Of a stretch of 64,000 bases of DNA, positions 49,789 to 59,751 are shown one piece after another; positions within the stretch are counted from its first letter, which is position 1, and the number at the start of each line of letters is the position of its first letter. The DNA comes from Bacteroidales bacterium (lineage in GTDB: Bacteria; Bacteroidota; Bacteroidia; Bacteroidales; Muribaculaceae): contig SUXJ01000013.1 of the NCBI GenBank assembly GCA_015061005.1, positions 1 to 64,000 of the forward strand, written 5' to 3'. The notes under the pieces are model-generated. The model was not told the origin of the DNA, did not search any database, and saw nothing but the letters and a program-made list of their open reading frames with translations. The translations under genes were made by a program, and so were the position numbers.

Positions 49789-50281
49789 TGTCGGGTTCAG
49801 CGTCCGGCGCAGCTATAGGCAGCGACTCGGGTATTGTGGTGGCTAAAACCACTTTTACTTGGTTTTCAGCTCCAAGATTAAGAATTTCCACGATGTTTCC
49901 ATACGGGACTTCCTTGTCGGCATATAAGGCAATGAATGCCGTGGGCTCGGGATTTTCCTCTAAGGAGTTTTCTGCGTCGGTCATTGCTTGCGATTTTACG
50001 AGGACGAAAAATTGACGCAGAGATTCGATGTCGGGGTGTTCGAATGTTTCCATGTTTTCCTCGCCGTGCATCGACACGATGCGACCTTCAGCGTCGAGAT
50101 AAACACGCGCAGAGGGTTTGAGCGTGGTTTTGGCGGCACTTTCGGGCAGATTAACCTCCAGGGCGTTGGGGAACACGAAAGTGCTCGTTACCATGAAAAA
50201 GATGAGCAGGAGGAAAATTACGTCGGTCATTGACGCCATCGAGAACGTTGCCGACGTGTCGAATTGCTTTTTCAGAGCCAT
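49781..50281 (-). CDS. ExbD/TolR-family biopolymer transport protein
   Basis: 166 aa; FSMASMTDVIFLLLIFFMVTSTFV. Confidence 0.9.
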   Translation of the reverse strand: MALKKQFDTSATFSMASMTDVIFLLLIFFMVTSTFVFPNALEVNLPESAAKTTLKPSARVYLDAEGRIVSMHGEENMETFEHPDIESLRQFFVLVKSQAMTDAENSLEENPEPTAFIALYADKEVPYGNIVEILNLGAENQVKVVLATTIPESLPIAAPDAEPDNA

Positions 50282-50288
50282 AGTGTCG

Positions 50289-50915
50289 TCAAGCGGGTTC
50301 GTTAAGCATGTCCATGAATTCCATGGTTTTGCCTTCGAGGAGCTTCATCACGGAATTTATGCGAGAAACGAGGTAGTTATAAGCAAACAAGGCAATTACG
50401 CCAACGATCAGACCGGCAACGGTGGTGACCAAGGCGGTGTAGATGCCGTCGGCAAAAGTGGAGAGAGTTGCGGCAGAACCGGCCGCTGCCATCGAGTGGA
50501 ATGCGTCGACCATGCCAACGACTGTGCCAAGAAATCCGAGCATGGGTGCTCCTGCGGCGGTAGTTGCGAGCCAAGTGAGTCCCTTGCCGAGTCGCGCAAT
50601 CTGAATGTTTCCCATGTTTTCCACAGTTACGAGGACGTCTTGCATCGGTCGGCCGATTCGAGATATTCCTTTGGCTATGAGCGCGCTATATGCTGTGTTA
50701 GTGTGTTTGCACAGGTTCAGTGCACTTTCGATTTCTCCGTCGTGGATGTAGTCGTTGATTCGGCGCATGAAAGTGGGGTCTTGCTTGTTAGCTCGGTTGA
50801 CCACAATGGTGCGTTCGATGAAGATATATACGGAAATCACCGCGAGCAGCGCGAGTGGAATCATGATGAACCCGCCTTGCAGGCAGAGGTTCCAGAGCGA
50901 GAGTTCTTCTTGCAT
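50289..50915 (-). CDS. MotA/TolQ/ExbB proton channel family protein
   Basis: 208 aa; GKGLTWLATTAAGAPMLGFLGTVVGMVDAFHSMA, AGLIVGVIALFAYNYLVSRI. Confidence 0.92.
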   Translation of the reverse strand: MQEELSLWNLCLQGGFIMIPLALLAVISVYIFIERTIVVNRANKQDPTFMRRINDYIHDGEIESALNLCKHTNTAYSALIAKGISRIGRPMQDVLVTVENMGNIQIARLGKGLTWLATTAAGAPMLGFLGTVVGMVDAFHSMAAAGSAATLSTFADGIYTALVTTVAGLIVGVIALFAYNYLVSRINSVMKLLEGKTMEFMDMLNEPA

Positions 50916-50949
50916 TGGTTTATCGTGGAATAAAATTGGTTAATCGTAT

Positions 50950-51663
50950 TTATTTCAAGGCAGCGCGATAGCGCTTAATGGTTTCTTCGAGTCCGAGGTA
51001 CAGGGCGTCGCAAATCAGTGCGTGGCCGATGCTTACTTCGCTGAGGTGGGGAACGCGTTGAGCGAAGAACGCGAGGTTGTCGAGATTCAGGTCATGGCCG
51101 GCGTTGCATCCCAGACCGCATCGTTTTGCTTGGCGAGATGCTTCAACGTAGGGTTCGACCGCGGCATCGGGGTTTGAGGGGAACATGTCTGCATAGGGCT
51201 TGGTGTAGAGCTCCACGCGGTCGGCTCCGCATTTTGCGGCGGCAATGACTTGCTCGGGGTCAGCGTCGACGAAAATGCTTGAGCGGATTCCGGCATCGCG
51301 CAATTTGTCGACTACCTCGGTCAGGAACTCCATGTTGGCGTTTACGTTCCACCCGGCGGAAGACGTTATGGCATCCGGAGCGTCGGGGACGAGGGTTACT
51401 TGCTCGGGCTTAACGCGGAGCACCAGCTCGATGAATTCGGGAGAGGGGTAGCCCTCGATGTTGAATTCGGTGTGGAGCATGGGGCGCAGAGTCAGGACGT
51501 CGGCGCGTGTGATGTGTCGTTCGTCGGGGCGCGGGTGAACGGTTATGCCTTGTGCGCCAAATCGTTCGCAGTCGAGCGCCGTTTCGAGCAAGTTGGGGCG
51601 ATTTTCGCCGCGAGCATTGCGCAAAGTGGCGATTTTATTTATGTTTACACTGAGTTGTGTCAT
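50950..51663 (-). CDS. pdxJ: pyridoxine 5'-phosphate synthase
   Basis: 237 aa; [61 protein letters not shown]. Confidence 0.96.
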   Translation of the reverse strand: MTQLSVNINKIATLRNARGENRPNLLETALDCERFGAQGITVHPRPDERHITRADVLTLRPMLHTEFNIEGYPSPEFIELVLRVKPEQVTLVPDAPDAITSSAGWNVNANMEFLTEVVDKLRDAGIRSSIFVDADPEQVIAAAKCGADRVELYTKPYADMFPSNPDAAVEPYVEASRQAKRCGLGCNAGHDLNLDNLAFFAQRVPHLSEVSIGHALICDALYLGLEETIKRYRAALK

Positions 51664-51780
51664 TTGTGGAATATCAGAATAATTATTATCTTTGCAAATG
51701 CCAAAATCCTATTTGGCATGGTATTTGTTATGTCTGAAAAGGCACCACAAATTTACTAATAAATTGAGAAAGGAAAAAAT

Positions 51781-52167
51781 TTGACCACAGGAAAAGACAT
51801 TTTAAGCCCAAAAACCGCTGATGAAGCTCTCCGATTGGCTCATTTGATGCCGCCGCAAGAAGAAGCGTCGGTGTTGATGGTGGCATGTCGTCCGGACGAT
51901 TTCAGTGCATCGGCCTTGGCGCATGCTGTTGAAGATAGTGACGCACACCTTATAAATCTGAACGTTACGGACTTTAAGCTTGATGACGGCAGGATTATGA
52001 TAGAGTTGCGCACGAATCACAGGAATGGCGGCTCGACGGCGCGCTCTCTTGAGCGATATGGGTTTGAGGTTCTTGATTATGACGTTCCGGGCGGAGTGGC
52101 AGATGATGATTCCGAGTTTACATTACGTTCCCGGGCAGCCGAACTGCTTCACATTATTAATATATGA
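51781..52167 (+). CDS. ACT-like protein related to C-terminus of CBS-domain proteins next to nadK; TTG start
   Basis: 128 aa; overlaps nadK by 4 bp; VLMVACRPDDFSASALAHAVEDSDAHLINLNVTDF...RSLERYGFEVLDYD; no CBS pair visible. Confidence 0.55.
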   Translation: MTTGKDILSPKTADEALRLAHLMPPQEEASVLMVACRPDDFSASALAHAVEDSDAHLINLNVTDFKLDDGRIMIELRTNHRNGGSTARSLERYGFEVLDYDVPGGVADDDSEFTLRSRAAELLHIINI

Positions 52168-53042
52168 GAATATTTCTTCACGGCTCGCGGCGCTCAACTG
52201 AGTCGCATGCGGAGGCAGGTGCTATTATTGACAAACTTGCGGAACTTGCAACCGATGGCTTGCTGATTTCTTGTCCGCTGTTTGAATCCTTGCGAGACAG
52301 AGGCGTTTTACCCGGTAATGCCGAGGCTGTGAGTCCGGGCACTGAGATAGATGCGGATCTTGCCGTTTCGTTGGGCGGCGATGGTTCGTTTTTGCGCACG
52401 GCGCAGTGGGTCGGTGCTACGGAAGTGCCCATTTTGGGTGTGAATGCCGGCCATCTGGGCTTTTTGGCAGATATGGCACCCGATGAGTTTTTGAAAGTGG
52501 ATGCGGAGTATCTTAAAAATCTGCGTAAAGAGCCGCGCACGCTGCTTGAAGTGGCTTGTTCGGAGTCGCTCCCGAGCGATTGTTGGCCGTATGCCCTTAA
52601 CGACGTTGCGGTGCTGAAAACAGATTCGGCATCTATGATTTCCGTTTATGCGCAGGTGAACGGACGTCAGCTGACAGTGTATCAAGCTGATGGCTTGGTG
52701 GTGGCATCGCCGACCGGGTCAACGGGCTATAATTTGAGTGTTGGCGGTCCGATATTGGAGCCTACGGTGGATATGTTGCTTCTGTCGCCGGTAGCACCGC
52801 ATCAGTTGGCCATGCGTCCGCTCGGAGTCAGCGGAGATTCGGAAATCGGTTTGCGCGTTGAGGCACGAGCCGGTGCGTTTATGCTCAGTTTGGACGGTAG
52901 GTCATATCCAATGCCAGCCGGTGCGGAGGTGAAAATCAGGTCGGCGAGCTTCAAGGTGGTGGTGGCTCAACGGCCGAGTCACCATTTTGCAGCCACTTTG
53001 CGTGAAAAATTATTGTGGGGAGAGCGTCCTGTAAATCAATAA
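52164..53042 (+). CDS. nadK: NAD kinase
   Basis: 292 aa; LAVSLGGDGSFLRTAQ, ILGVNAGHLGFLAD, ASPTGSTGYNLSVGGPI. Confidence 0.96.
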   Translation: MRIFLHGSRRSTESHAEAGAIIDKLAELATDGLLISCPLFESLRDRGVLPGNAEAVSPGTEIDADLAVSLGGDGSFLRTAQWVGATEVPILGVNAGHLGFLADMAPDEFLKVDAEYLKNLRKEPRTLLEVACSESLPSDCWPYALNDVAVLKTDSASMISVYAQVNGRQLTVYQADGLVVASPTGSTGYNLSVGGPILEPTVDMLLLSPVAPHQLAMRPLGVSGDSEIGLRVEARAGAFMLSLDGRSYPMPAGAEVKIRSASFKVVVAQRPSHHFAATLREKLLWGERPVNQ

Positions 53043-53077
53043 GTTAGAAATTTTCTTAAAAATTTATCATAAAAATA

Positions 53078-53109
53078 TTTGCACAGTTAAAATATTCTTT
53101 CTAACTTTG
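53078..53109 (+). promoter_or_regulatory. tRNA-Asp promoter, -33/-7
   Basis: TTTG - 20 nt - TAACTTTG. Confidence 0.7.
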
Positions 53110-53159
53110 CACTCGCAAACGAGCCACAACGGTGGCGACCGAGCAAACCTCAAAATCAT

Positions 53160-53233
53160 GGTGTGGTAGTTCAGCTGGTTAGAATACCTGCCTGTCACGC
53201 AGGGGGTCGCGGGTTCGAGTCCCGTCCATACCG
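53160..53233 (+). tRNA. tRNA-Asp (anticodon GTC)
   Basis: GGTGTGG acceptor pairing CCATACC, TAGTTCAGCTGGTTAGAATA D-arm, CCTGCCTGTCACGCAGG anticodon arm, GCGGGTTCGAGTCCCGT T-arm, discriminator G. Confidence 0.97.
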
Positions 53234-53248
53234 CCGAGGAGAGAGGAG

Positions 53249-53295
53249 AATGAGTAATCGTTAGACTTCGGTCTTCGTTACTCATTCTTTTTTTA
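53249..53295 (+). terminator. Rho-independent terminator after tRNA-Asp
   Basis: AATGAGTAAtcgttAGACttcgGTCTtcgTTACTCATT + CTTTTTTTT. Confidence 0.85.
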
Positions 53296-53383
53296 TGCTT
53301 AATTGCTTGCGGGGCGCAAAATTTTTGCTAACTTTGCAAGCAAATATGCCATGAAACCTAATAATCATTTCACATAAAAACTT

Positions 53384-54655
53384 ATGAGTAATCAAAAAAA
53401 GCAATGGGGAGCCATCATAGTGATGATTGCGCTCTTCGCAATGATCGCCTTCGTGACCAACTTGTGTACGCCGATGGCAACCATTATCAAGAATCAGGGC
53501 ACAATTTCAAACGTATTGGCTCAAATCGGTAACTATGGCAACTTTGTTGCATATCTTGTTATGGGTATTCCCGCAGGTATGCTTATTTCGAAGTTTGGCT
53601 ACAAAAAGACTGCTCTTATCGGTCTTGGTGTAGGTATTGCCGGTATTCTTATTCAGTACTGCTCCGGTTTGATGGATATCAATACTTCCGGTATCGGTGC
53701 AGTGTTTGCAGTTTATCTGGCAGGTGCATTCATCTCCGGTCTTTGCATGGCAATTTTGAACTGCGTGGTTAACCCCATGCTTAATATTCTCGGCGGTGGC
53801 GGCAATAGCGGTAACCAGCTCATTCAGCTCGGCGGCGTGTTTAATTCATCGGCAGCCGTTGCTTGCTATATTCTCATGGGCGCACTTATCGGTGATGCAG
53901 CCAAGGCTAAAATTGAAGATGCCGCTCCCGCATTGATGATTGCGTTGGCAATCTTCGTTGTTGCATTCATTGTTATTTGCTTCACTAAGATTGAGGAGCC
54001 CAAACAAGCGCCCGTTGAACTCAAGCAGGTGGGTAAGGTGATGGGTTATCGTCACTTTGCGCTCGGTGCGCTCGCGATTTTCCTCTACATGGGTATCGAA
54101 GTAGGCGTTCCTAACTTTGTGCAACAATATCTCTCGAACGATATGAAGATGGATGGCAATCTTGTAGGTACAATAGTTGCCGTTTATTGGTTTATGATGC
54201 TTATCGGTCGTTTTGTCGGCGCAAGTATCGGCAACAAGATTAGCGCAAGAGCAATGATTACGACCGTGTCTATTGTAACAATCTGTTTGGTAGTATTCGG
54301 TATTTTTGCTCCTGCCACACTCGTTCAGTTCCCCGGCGTGGATTGGGGTAATCTCTCAATTCTTTGGGCAGAAATTCCGATGGGAATCTTTGCGTTCTTG
54401 CTCGTTGGTCTTTGCACTTCAGTTATGTGGGGCGCAATCTTCAATATGGCCGTTGAGGGTCTCGGCAAGTACACCTCAATTGCTTCGGGTATCTTTATGA
54501 CCATGGTGTTTGGCTGCGCAGTGATGATGTTTATCCAAGCACTCGTGGCAGATGCAGTTGGTTATATCAACAGCTACTGGGTAGTGGTTGCATGTGCGGC
54601 TTATCTGTTGTTCTATGCATTGGTAGGCTCACGTGTTACTCGTCGTGCAGAATAA
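53384..54655 (+). CDS. MFS transporter (sugar MFS-like)
   Basis: 423 aa, ~12 TM segments; GMLISKFGYKKTALIGLGVGIAG. Confidence 0.88.
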   Translation: MSNQKKQWGAIIVMIALFAMIAFVTNLCTPMATIIKNQGTISNVLAQIGNYGNFVAYLVMGIPAGMLISKFGYKKTALIGLGVGIAGILIQYCSGLMDINTSGIGAVFAVYLAGAFISGLCMAILNCVVNPMLNILGGGGNSGNQLIQLGGVFNSSAAVACYILMGALIGDAAKAKIEDAAPALMIALAIFVVAFIVICFTKIEEPKQAPVELKQVGKVMGYRHFALGALAIFLYMGIEVGVPNFVQQYLSNDMKMDGNLVGTIVAVYWFMMLIGRFVGASIGNKISARAMITTVSIVTICLVVFGIFAPATLVQFPGVDWGNLSILWAEIPMGIFAFLLVGLCTSVMWGAIFNMAVEGLGKYTSIASGIFMTMVFGCAVMMFIQALVADAVGYINSYWVVVACAAYLLFYALVGSRVTRRAE

Positions 54656-54683
54656 CAAATGTATAAAAAATGAATATTTAATG

Positions 54684-54708
54684 AACCCCGCGGATTTCCG
54701 CGGGGTTT
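54684..54708 (+). terminator. hairpin terminator
   Basis: AACCCCGCGGatttCCGCGGGGTT. Confidence 0.75.
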
Positions 54709-54744
54709 CTTCTCCAAATTATAACAAATCAGGACAAGATAATT

Positions 54745-55191
54745 ATGGCAAATTGGTTTGAATGTAAGGTAGCATACCATAAGATGGTAGAAAACGGTAT
54801 GCAGAAAAAAGTTACGGATACTTTTTTGGTTGATGCACTGAGTTTTACAGAAGCGGAAGCGCGAGTAATCGAAGAGGTTACTCCGTTTGTGAGCGGAGAG
54901 ATGGACGTTGCGTCGGTAAAAAAGACAAAGATTTCTGAGATTTTTCGTGATGATACGGCAGATAAGTGGTATTTGGTGAAAGTGGCATTTATCACCATTG
55001 ACGAAAAAACAGCGCAGGAAAAGCGTGCAATCAGTCAAATTTTGGTGGCCGGCAGCAACTTTAAGGGGGCTTATGATAACTTTATGGAGGGGATGAAGGG
55101 CACGATGGCAGATTTTGATATTGTGACCCTATCGGAAACAAATATACTTGACGTTTACGCCGCAAAACTTGATGGGGCAAGTCATCAATAA
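54745..55191 (+). CDS. DUF4494 domain protein
   Basis: 148 aa; MANWFECKVAYHKMVENGMQKKVTDTFLVDALSFTEAEARVIEEV. Confidence 0.88.
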   Translation: MANWFECKVAYHKMVENGMQKKVTDTFLVDALSFTEAEARVIEEVTPFVSGEMDVASVKKTKISEIFRDDTADKWYLVKVAFITIDEKTAQEKRAISQILVAGSNFKGAYDNFMEGMKGTMADFDIVTLSETNILDVYAAKLDGASHQ

Positions 55192-55822
55192 TCTTGCGGC
55201 TGTGCGGTCGCAGCTGCCCGAGGGGGTGGAGTTGACCGCCGTTAGCAAGTTTCAACCGCTTGAAGCGCTTGAAGAAGCGTATTCTGCGGGTCAACGTCGC
55301 TTCGGGGAGAGTCGGGCTGATGAACTTCAGCGCAAGGCCATGGCAATGCCTGACGATGTTGAATGGCATTTTATAGGCCACTTGCAGAGCAATAAGGTGA
55401 GGCGCGTTGTGAGGTGTGCATCTGTTATAGAGAGCATAGATTCGGAGCGGTTGCTTCGTTTGGTAAGTTCGGAGTCAGAGCGCATAGGAAAGGTTATGGA
55501 TGTCTATCTTCAGGTTCATGTGGCAGCCGAAGAAACCAAGAGCGGATTTTCTGCCGACGAACTGATTGACTGTGCGCGTCGCTGTGTGGATTTGAACGGA
55601 GTGCGTGTGTGCGGTGTTATGGGTATGGCATCGAATACCGACGATGTGGAACGAGTGGAGGCAGATTTTGCCGCCATAGCAGAAGTCGGAAGGCGGCTGC
55701 GCGAAATTATTTCCGATGCGAGCGTTTTGAGTATGGGCATGAGCGGAGATTGGCCCATTGCGGTGCGTCATGGTGCAACGTTAGTGCGCATAGGCTCTGC
55801 GATATTTGGAGATAGGGGCTGA
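55172..55822 (+). CDS. YggS-family PLP homeostasis protein (start ATG 55172)
   Basis: VELTAVSKFQPLEALEEAYSAGQRRFGESRADELQRKAM, WHFIGHLQSNKVR, LSMGMSGDWPIAVRHGATLVRIGSAIFG; overlaps upstream gene by 20 bp. Confidence 0.92.
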   Translation: MGQVINNLAAVRSQLPEGVELTAVSKFQPLEALEEAYSAGQRRFGESRADELQRKAMAMPDDVEWHFIGHLQSNKVRRVVRCASVIESIDSERLLRLVSSESERIGKVMDVYLQVHVAAEETKSGFSADELIDCARRCVDLNGVRVCGVMGMASNTDDVERVEADFAAIAEVGRRLREIISDASVLSMGMSGDWPIAVRHGATLVRIGSAIFGDRG

Positions 55823-55953
55823 AGTTTTTTGTATTTTTTTGTAAAAAAAGTTCTATTTTCAAAAAAAATGCGTAACTTAGCACCAAAATTAACTACAATA
55901 ATAGGCGAATTTGAAACAATTTATACACTTAACTATCTAATTAATAATCGATT

Positions 55954-57159
55954 ATGAAAAAAAGCGCAATTCTTTCTCTCGCTTGTGCTGCTTTGGTGTC
56001 TACCTCAGCTATTGCAGCAGTACCCGAGATTACTTACGCTGAAGATCCCGCACAGGGCGTTCTCGTAAATCGCTTCAAAGACAACTGGTTTATCTCTGCT
56101 GAAGGCGGCGTAAACGTACAGTTCAGCAAGGCCGACAAGGCTCTTGGTTTCGGCGATCGTATCGCTCCTACATTCGGCATTCAAGGCGGTAAGTGGTTCT
56201 CACCCGTAGCCGGCCTCCGTTTCGGTGTTACTTATCTTGGCGCTAAGGGCGTTTCTAACATCCAAGACGCTTTCGGTCTTGTTTATGACAAGGACGGTGT
56301 TATCCAAATGGAAGATAAGTACTACAAGACTCACGTTGGCAACATCGGTTTGGACTTCGACTTCATGTTGAATATTACCAACTGGTGGTGTGGCTACAAA
56401 CCCAACCGCGTTTACAACTTCATTGCATACGTAGGTGCCGGTTCTTACTTCGGTTTCCACAAGAACAATGAAGGCAGCTGGACCGCCAAGGGTTTTGATA
56501 CTTCTTTGGCACTCCGTGGCGGTATCATCAACAGCTTCAACGTAAGCAAGCAAGTTGCATTGAGCCTTGATATCCGTTACACTGCACTTGGCGCAAACCG
56601 TGAAGCTATTCCTCACAACTGCATCAACAGCAATGTTTCAGCTCTTATCGGCGTAACATACTTGTTCAACAACCGCACTTGGAACGCTCCTATCGTTCCC
56701 GTTATCCCCGTTATCGAGGATTGCGATCCTATCAAGGCTCGCCTCGCAGAATGCGAAGCACGTCTTCAGGACACTCAGCGCAAGCTCGACGAATGTCTGC
56801 GTCGCCCCATCCCCGAACCCGAAGTTGTTCCTTGCAATGTTCCCGTTGCAACTTGCTACTTCCGCATCGGTTCTTCAACTGTTTCCAGCACTGATCGTAA
56901 CGTTCTTAAGAGCGTAGCTTCAGTTATGAAGGCTGACACTAACGTTAAGTACGAAGTTTGCGGTTGGGCAGATAACTACACCGGCACTGACGCTGTTAAC
57001 CAGCGCATCCGCACCAAGCGTGCAGAAGCCGTTAAGAAAATTCTCGTTAAGAACGGTGTAGATGAATCTCAACTCGACGTAACCACTAACCCCGGTGACC
57101 GTTACGAAGGCAAAGAAAACGTTTACCTCGATCGTTGCGTAACTATCCAGGCTAAATAA
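55954..57159 (+). CDS. OmpA-family outer membrane protein
   Basis: 401 aa; signal peptide, beta-barrel, coiled linker, C-terminal OmpA motif (AVNQRIRTKRAEAVKKILVKNGVDESQL). Confidence 0.92.
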   Translation: MKKSAILSLACAALVSTSAIAAVPEITYAEDPAQGVLVNRFKDNWFISAEGGVNVQFSKADKALGFGDRIAPTFGIQGGKWFSPVAGLRFGVTYLGAKGVSNIQDAFGLVYDKDGVIQMEDKYYKTHVGNIGLDFDFMLNITNWWCGYKPNRVYNFIAYVGAGSYFGFHKNNEGSWTAKGFDTSLALRGGIINSFNVSKQVALSLDIRYTALGANREAIPHNCINSNVSALIGVTYLFNNRTWNAPIVPVIPVIEDCDPIKARLAECEARLQDTQRKLDECLRRPIPEPEVVPCNVPVATCYFRIGSSTVSSTDRNVLKSVASVMKADTNVKYEVCGWADNYTGTDAVNQRIRTKRAEAVKKILVKNGVDESQLDVTTNPGDRYEGKENVYLDRCVTIQAK

Positions 57160-57182
57160 GTTTTAATTACAGAAAAACATTA

Positions 57183-57218
57183 GGGGGTGTGCCCAGTCGG
57201 GCATACCCCTGTTTTTTT
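57183..57218 (+). terminator. Rho-independent terminator
   Basis: GGGGTGTGCCCagtcGGGCATACCCC + TGTTTTTTT. Confidence 0.85.
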
Positions 57219-57266
57219 GTCGGGAGTGAGAAAATTGAGTTTTTTTGCGTATATTTGCGGTTAGTT

Positions 57267-57923
57267 ATGACCAAGGTTGCGAGAGTAGTTGCCGTGATTG
57301 CAGTCGGATTTTTCATTGCCGGCTGTGCCGGGTCGGAAAATCCCGAGCCCGAGCCGATTGTTTATAACTTTGTGACGTATGAGTCGACGGCAGCCGATGG
57401 CGCAGAGTCGGTTTTTACGTATCAGGTTAACGGTGATTCTCCGCTCGTTACGTTGACGGCGAATTGGCGTCCGGCGGAGCCAATCAGTACGGGTACGCGT
57501 TTGCTCTTGTCATATATCCCCGAATCCGGGACCACAGAGTCGGGGCGAGTTTCCGTCCAAGGCTATATCGTACTGCCCGGAGGTGAGGTGCGAGTGGACG
57601 AGCCGGAGGGCGAGTCCGAGCCAATGAGGCTGAACTCAATGTGGCGTTCGGGGAGTTACTTGAATCTTGACGGAGCGGTTTCGTTTAGCGGTCCGGCCTC
57701 GGAGATTTCGCTATATGCGGAGTCCGGTAGCGAGAGTTCAGCGGAGCCTCGATTGAACGTGATAGTGAGAAAATCAGATGAGGGCTCCGGAATGGCAGCC
57801 GAGCGTCGACTATATGCGTCATGGGATATATCATCGCTTTGGTCAAGGGATGATGTAGAAGCCTTAATTGTGGCATACACGAATACAGAAAATGAAACAT
57901 CAATAATGAGATTTATAAAATAA
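57267..57923 (+). CDS. NigD-like lipoprotein (start ATG 57267)
   Basis: MTKVARVVAVIAVGFFIAGCAGSENPEPEP lipobox; C-terminal ...DDVEALIVAYTNT resembles NigD family. Confidence 0.6.
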   Translation: MTKVARVVAVIAVGFFIAGCAGSENPEPEPIVYNFVTYESTAADGAESVFTYQVNGDSPLVTLTANWRPAEPISTGTRLLLSYIPESGTTESGRVSVQGYIVLPGGEVRVDEPEGESEPMRLNSMWRSGSYLNLDGAVSFSGPASEISLYAESGSESSAEPRLNVIVRKSDEGSGMAAERRLYASWDISSLWSRDDVEALIVAYTNTENETSIMRFIK

Positions 57924-57944
57924 TAAGTATAAAACAGACAAATT

Positions 57945-58271
57945 ATGGCAAATCAACCTCAAAATCAGCAGGAAATAAAAATTGAATTAACGCCGGAAGT
58001 GGCAAAAGGAAATTATTGCAACTTGGCAATGATTGCACACGGGCCCAATGAGTTCTTCATGGACTTTATCAATGTTGCTCCGAATATGAATCCCGCGCGA
58101 GTGCAGACTCGCGTGATCATGACTCCGGAAAATGCGAAGCAGTTGCTTAATGCATTGGCGGAGAACGTGCAGCGTTATGAGAAATCGTTTGGCGAGATTA
58201 AGCCTCGTAAGCCCAAGCAGCAGCCCGAAAATCCGTTTAACGGCATTCCCAACCCTTTTGGTAACGCGTAA
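57945..58271 (+). CDS. DUF3467 domain protein
   Basis: 108 aa; [56 protein letters not shown]. Confidence 0.88.
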   Translation: MANQPQNQQEIKIELTPEVAKGNYCNLAMIAHGPNEFFMDFINVAPNMNPARVQTRVIMTPENAKQLLNALAENVQRYEKSFGEIKPRKPKQQPENPFNGIPNPFGNA

Positions 58272-58272
58272 A

Positions 58273-59751
58273 ATGAGAAAATCACAGTTAACCATATATA
58301 ATTCGCTGAGTCGCCGCAAGGAATTGTTTACCTCGCTTCATCCGGAGCGAGTCGGCATGTACGTTTGCGGTCCTACCGTTTATGGTGACGGTCATCTCGG
58401 CCACGCGCGTCCGGCAATTACGTTTGACGTGCTGTATCGCTATTTGCAGCATATAGGCTACAAGGTGCGTTATGTTCGTAATATCACCGACGTGGGTCAT
58501 TTGGAGAATGATGCTGACAGCGGTGAGGATAAGATTGCAAAGAAGGCTCGCTTGGAACAGTTGGAGCCGATGGAGGTGGTGCAGCATTACTTAAATCGCT
58601 ATCATAAGGCTATGGAGCGCCTTAATGTAATGCCCCCGAGCATAGAGCCTCATGCCAGCGGCCATGTTATAGAGCAGATTGCTTATGTGCAGTCAATCCT
58701 TGATGCCGGTTATGCTTATGTCAGCGACGGCTCGGTCTATTTTGACGTGAAGAAGTTTAACAGCGAGCATCCTTACGGCAAACTTTCGGGCAGAAATGTC
58801 GATGAACTTTTGTCGAATACGCGTGAGCTTGACGGACAGAGCGAAAAACGCCATCCGGCAGATTTTGCGTTATGGAAAAAGGCAGCTCCGGAGCATATTA
58901 TGCACTGGCCGTCACCTTGGAGCGAAGGTTTCCCCGGGTGGCATCTTGAATGTTCCGTTATGGGAGAGAAATACCTTGGCGAGGTGTTTGACATTCATGG
59001 CGGCGGCATGGATTTGATGTTCCCACATCATGAATGTGAGATAGCGCAGAGCGTGGCTCACAACGGGCATGATTCAGTGCGCTATTGGATGCACAATAAC
59101 ATGATTACCATTGACGGTAAGAAGATGGGCAAGAGTTACGGCAACTTTATTACTCTGGATCAGTTCTTTGAAGGAACGCATCCGCTATTGACTCAGCCAT
59201 ACGCGCCGATGACCATCAGATTTTTTATTCTCATGGCGCAGTATCGCTCCACGCTTGACTTTGGCAACGATGCACTTCAGGCGGCCGAGAAAGCACACAA
59301 GCGCATGCTTGAGGGTTACGGACGTTTGCAATCGCTCAAGGCTTCAGCAGAAAGTACCATTCCGAATCTTGAGGAGTTGGAAGCCAAGATGTATGAGGCC
59401 ATGGATGATGATTTGAATACCCCGGTGGTAATCGGACATTTGTTTGACCTCTGCCGTATAGTAAATCAAGTTAACGACGGAACGGCAAAAGCTACTGCTG
59501 AAGACATAGAGAAGATGCAGGGTCTGTTCCGTGCGTTCTTGTTTGATATTTTAGGCGTTTTGCCTCCCGATGCCGCCGGTGCGGATATGAATATCAAGCC
59601 GTATGAAGACGCTGTTGACTTGCTGCTTCAGATACGTGCCGAATCAAAAGCAAAGAAAGATTGGGCCACTTCGGATTTGATTCGTAACCGTCTTGCCGAA
59701 ATCGGTTTTACGATTAAGGACACCAAAGACGGCGTTGAGTGGTCGCTATGA
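58273..59751 (+). CDS. cysS: cysteine--tRNA ligase (start ATG 58273)
   Basis: [77 protein letters not shown]. Confidence 0.97.
   Translation: MRKSQLTIYNSLSRRKELFTSLHPERVGMYVCGPTVYGDGHLGHARPAITFDVLYRYLQHIGYKVRYVRNITDVGHLENDADSGEDKIAKKARLEQLEPMEVVQHYLNRYHKAMERLNVMPPSIEPHASGHVIEQIAYVQSILDAGYAYVSDGSVYFDVKKFNSEHPYGKLSGRNVDELLSNTRELDGQSEKRHPADFALWKKAAPEHIMHWPSPWSEGFPGWHLECSVMGEKYLGEVFDIHGGGMDLMFPHHECEIAQSVAHNGHDSVRYWMHNNMITIDGKKMGKSYGNFITLDQFFEGTHPLLTQPYAPMTIRFFILMAQYRSTLDFGNDALQAAEKAHKRMLEGYGRLQSLKASAESTIPNLEELEAKMYEAMDDDLNTPVVIGHLFDLCRIVNQVNDGTAKATAEDIEKMQGLFRAFLFDILGVLPPDAAGADMNIKPYEDAVDLLLQIRAESKAKKDWATSDLIRNRLAEIGFTIKDTKDGVEWSL

Noticed and set aside
50118-50933. 271-aa plus-strand ORF across exbD/exbB
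   Set aside because: Antisense shadow ORF; the minus-strand ExbB/ExbD translations are unambiguous.
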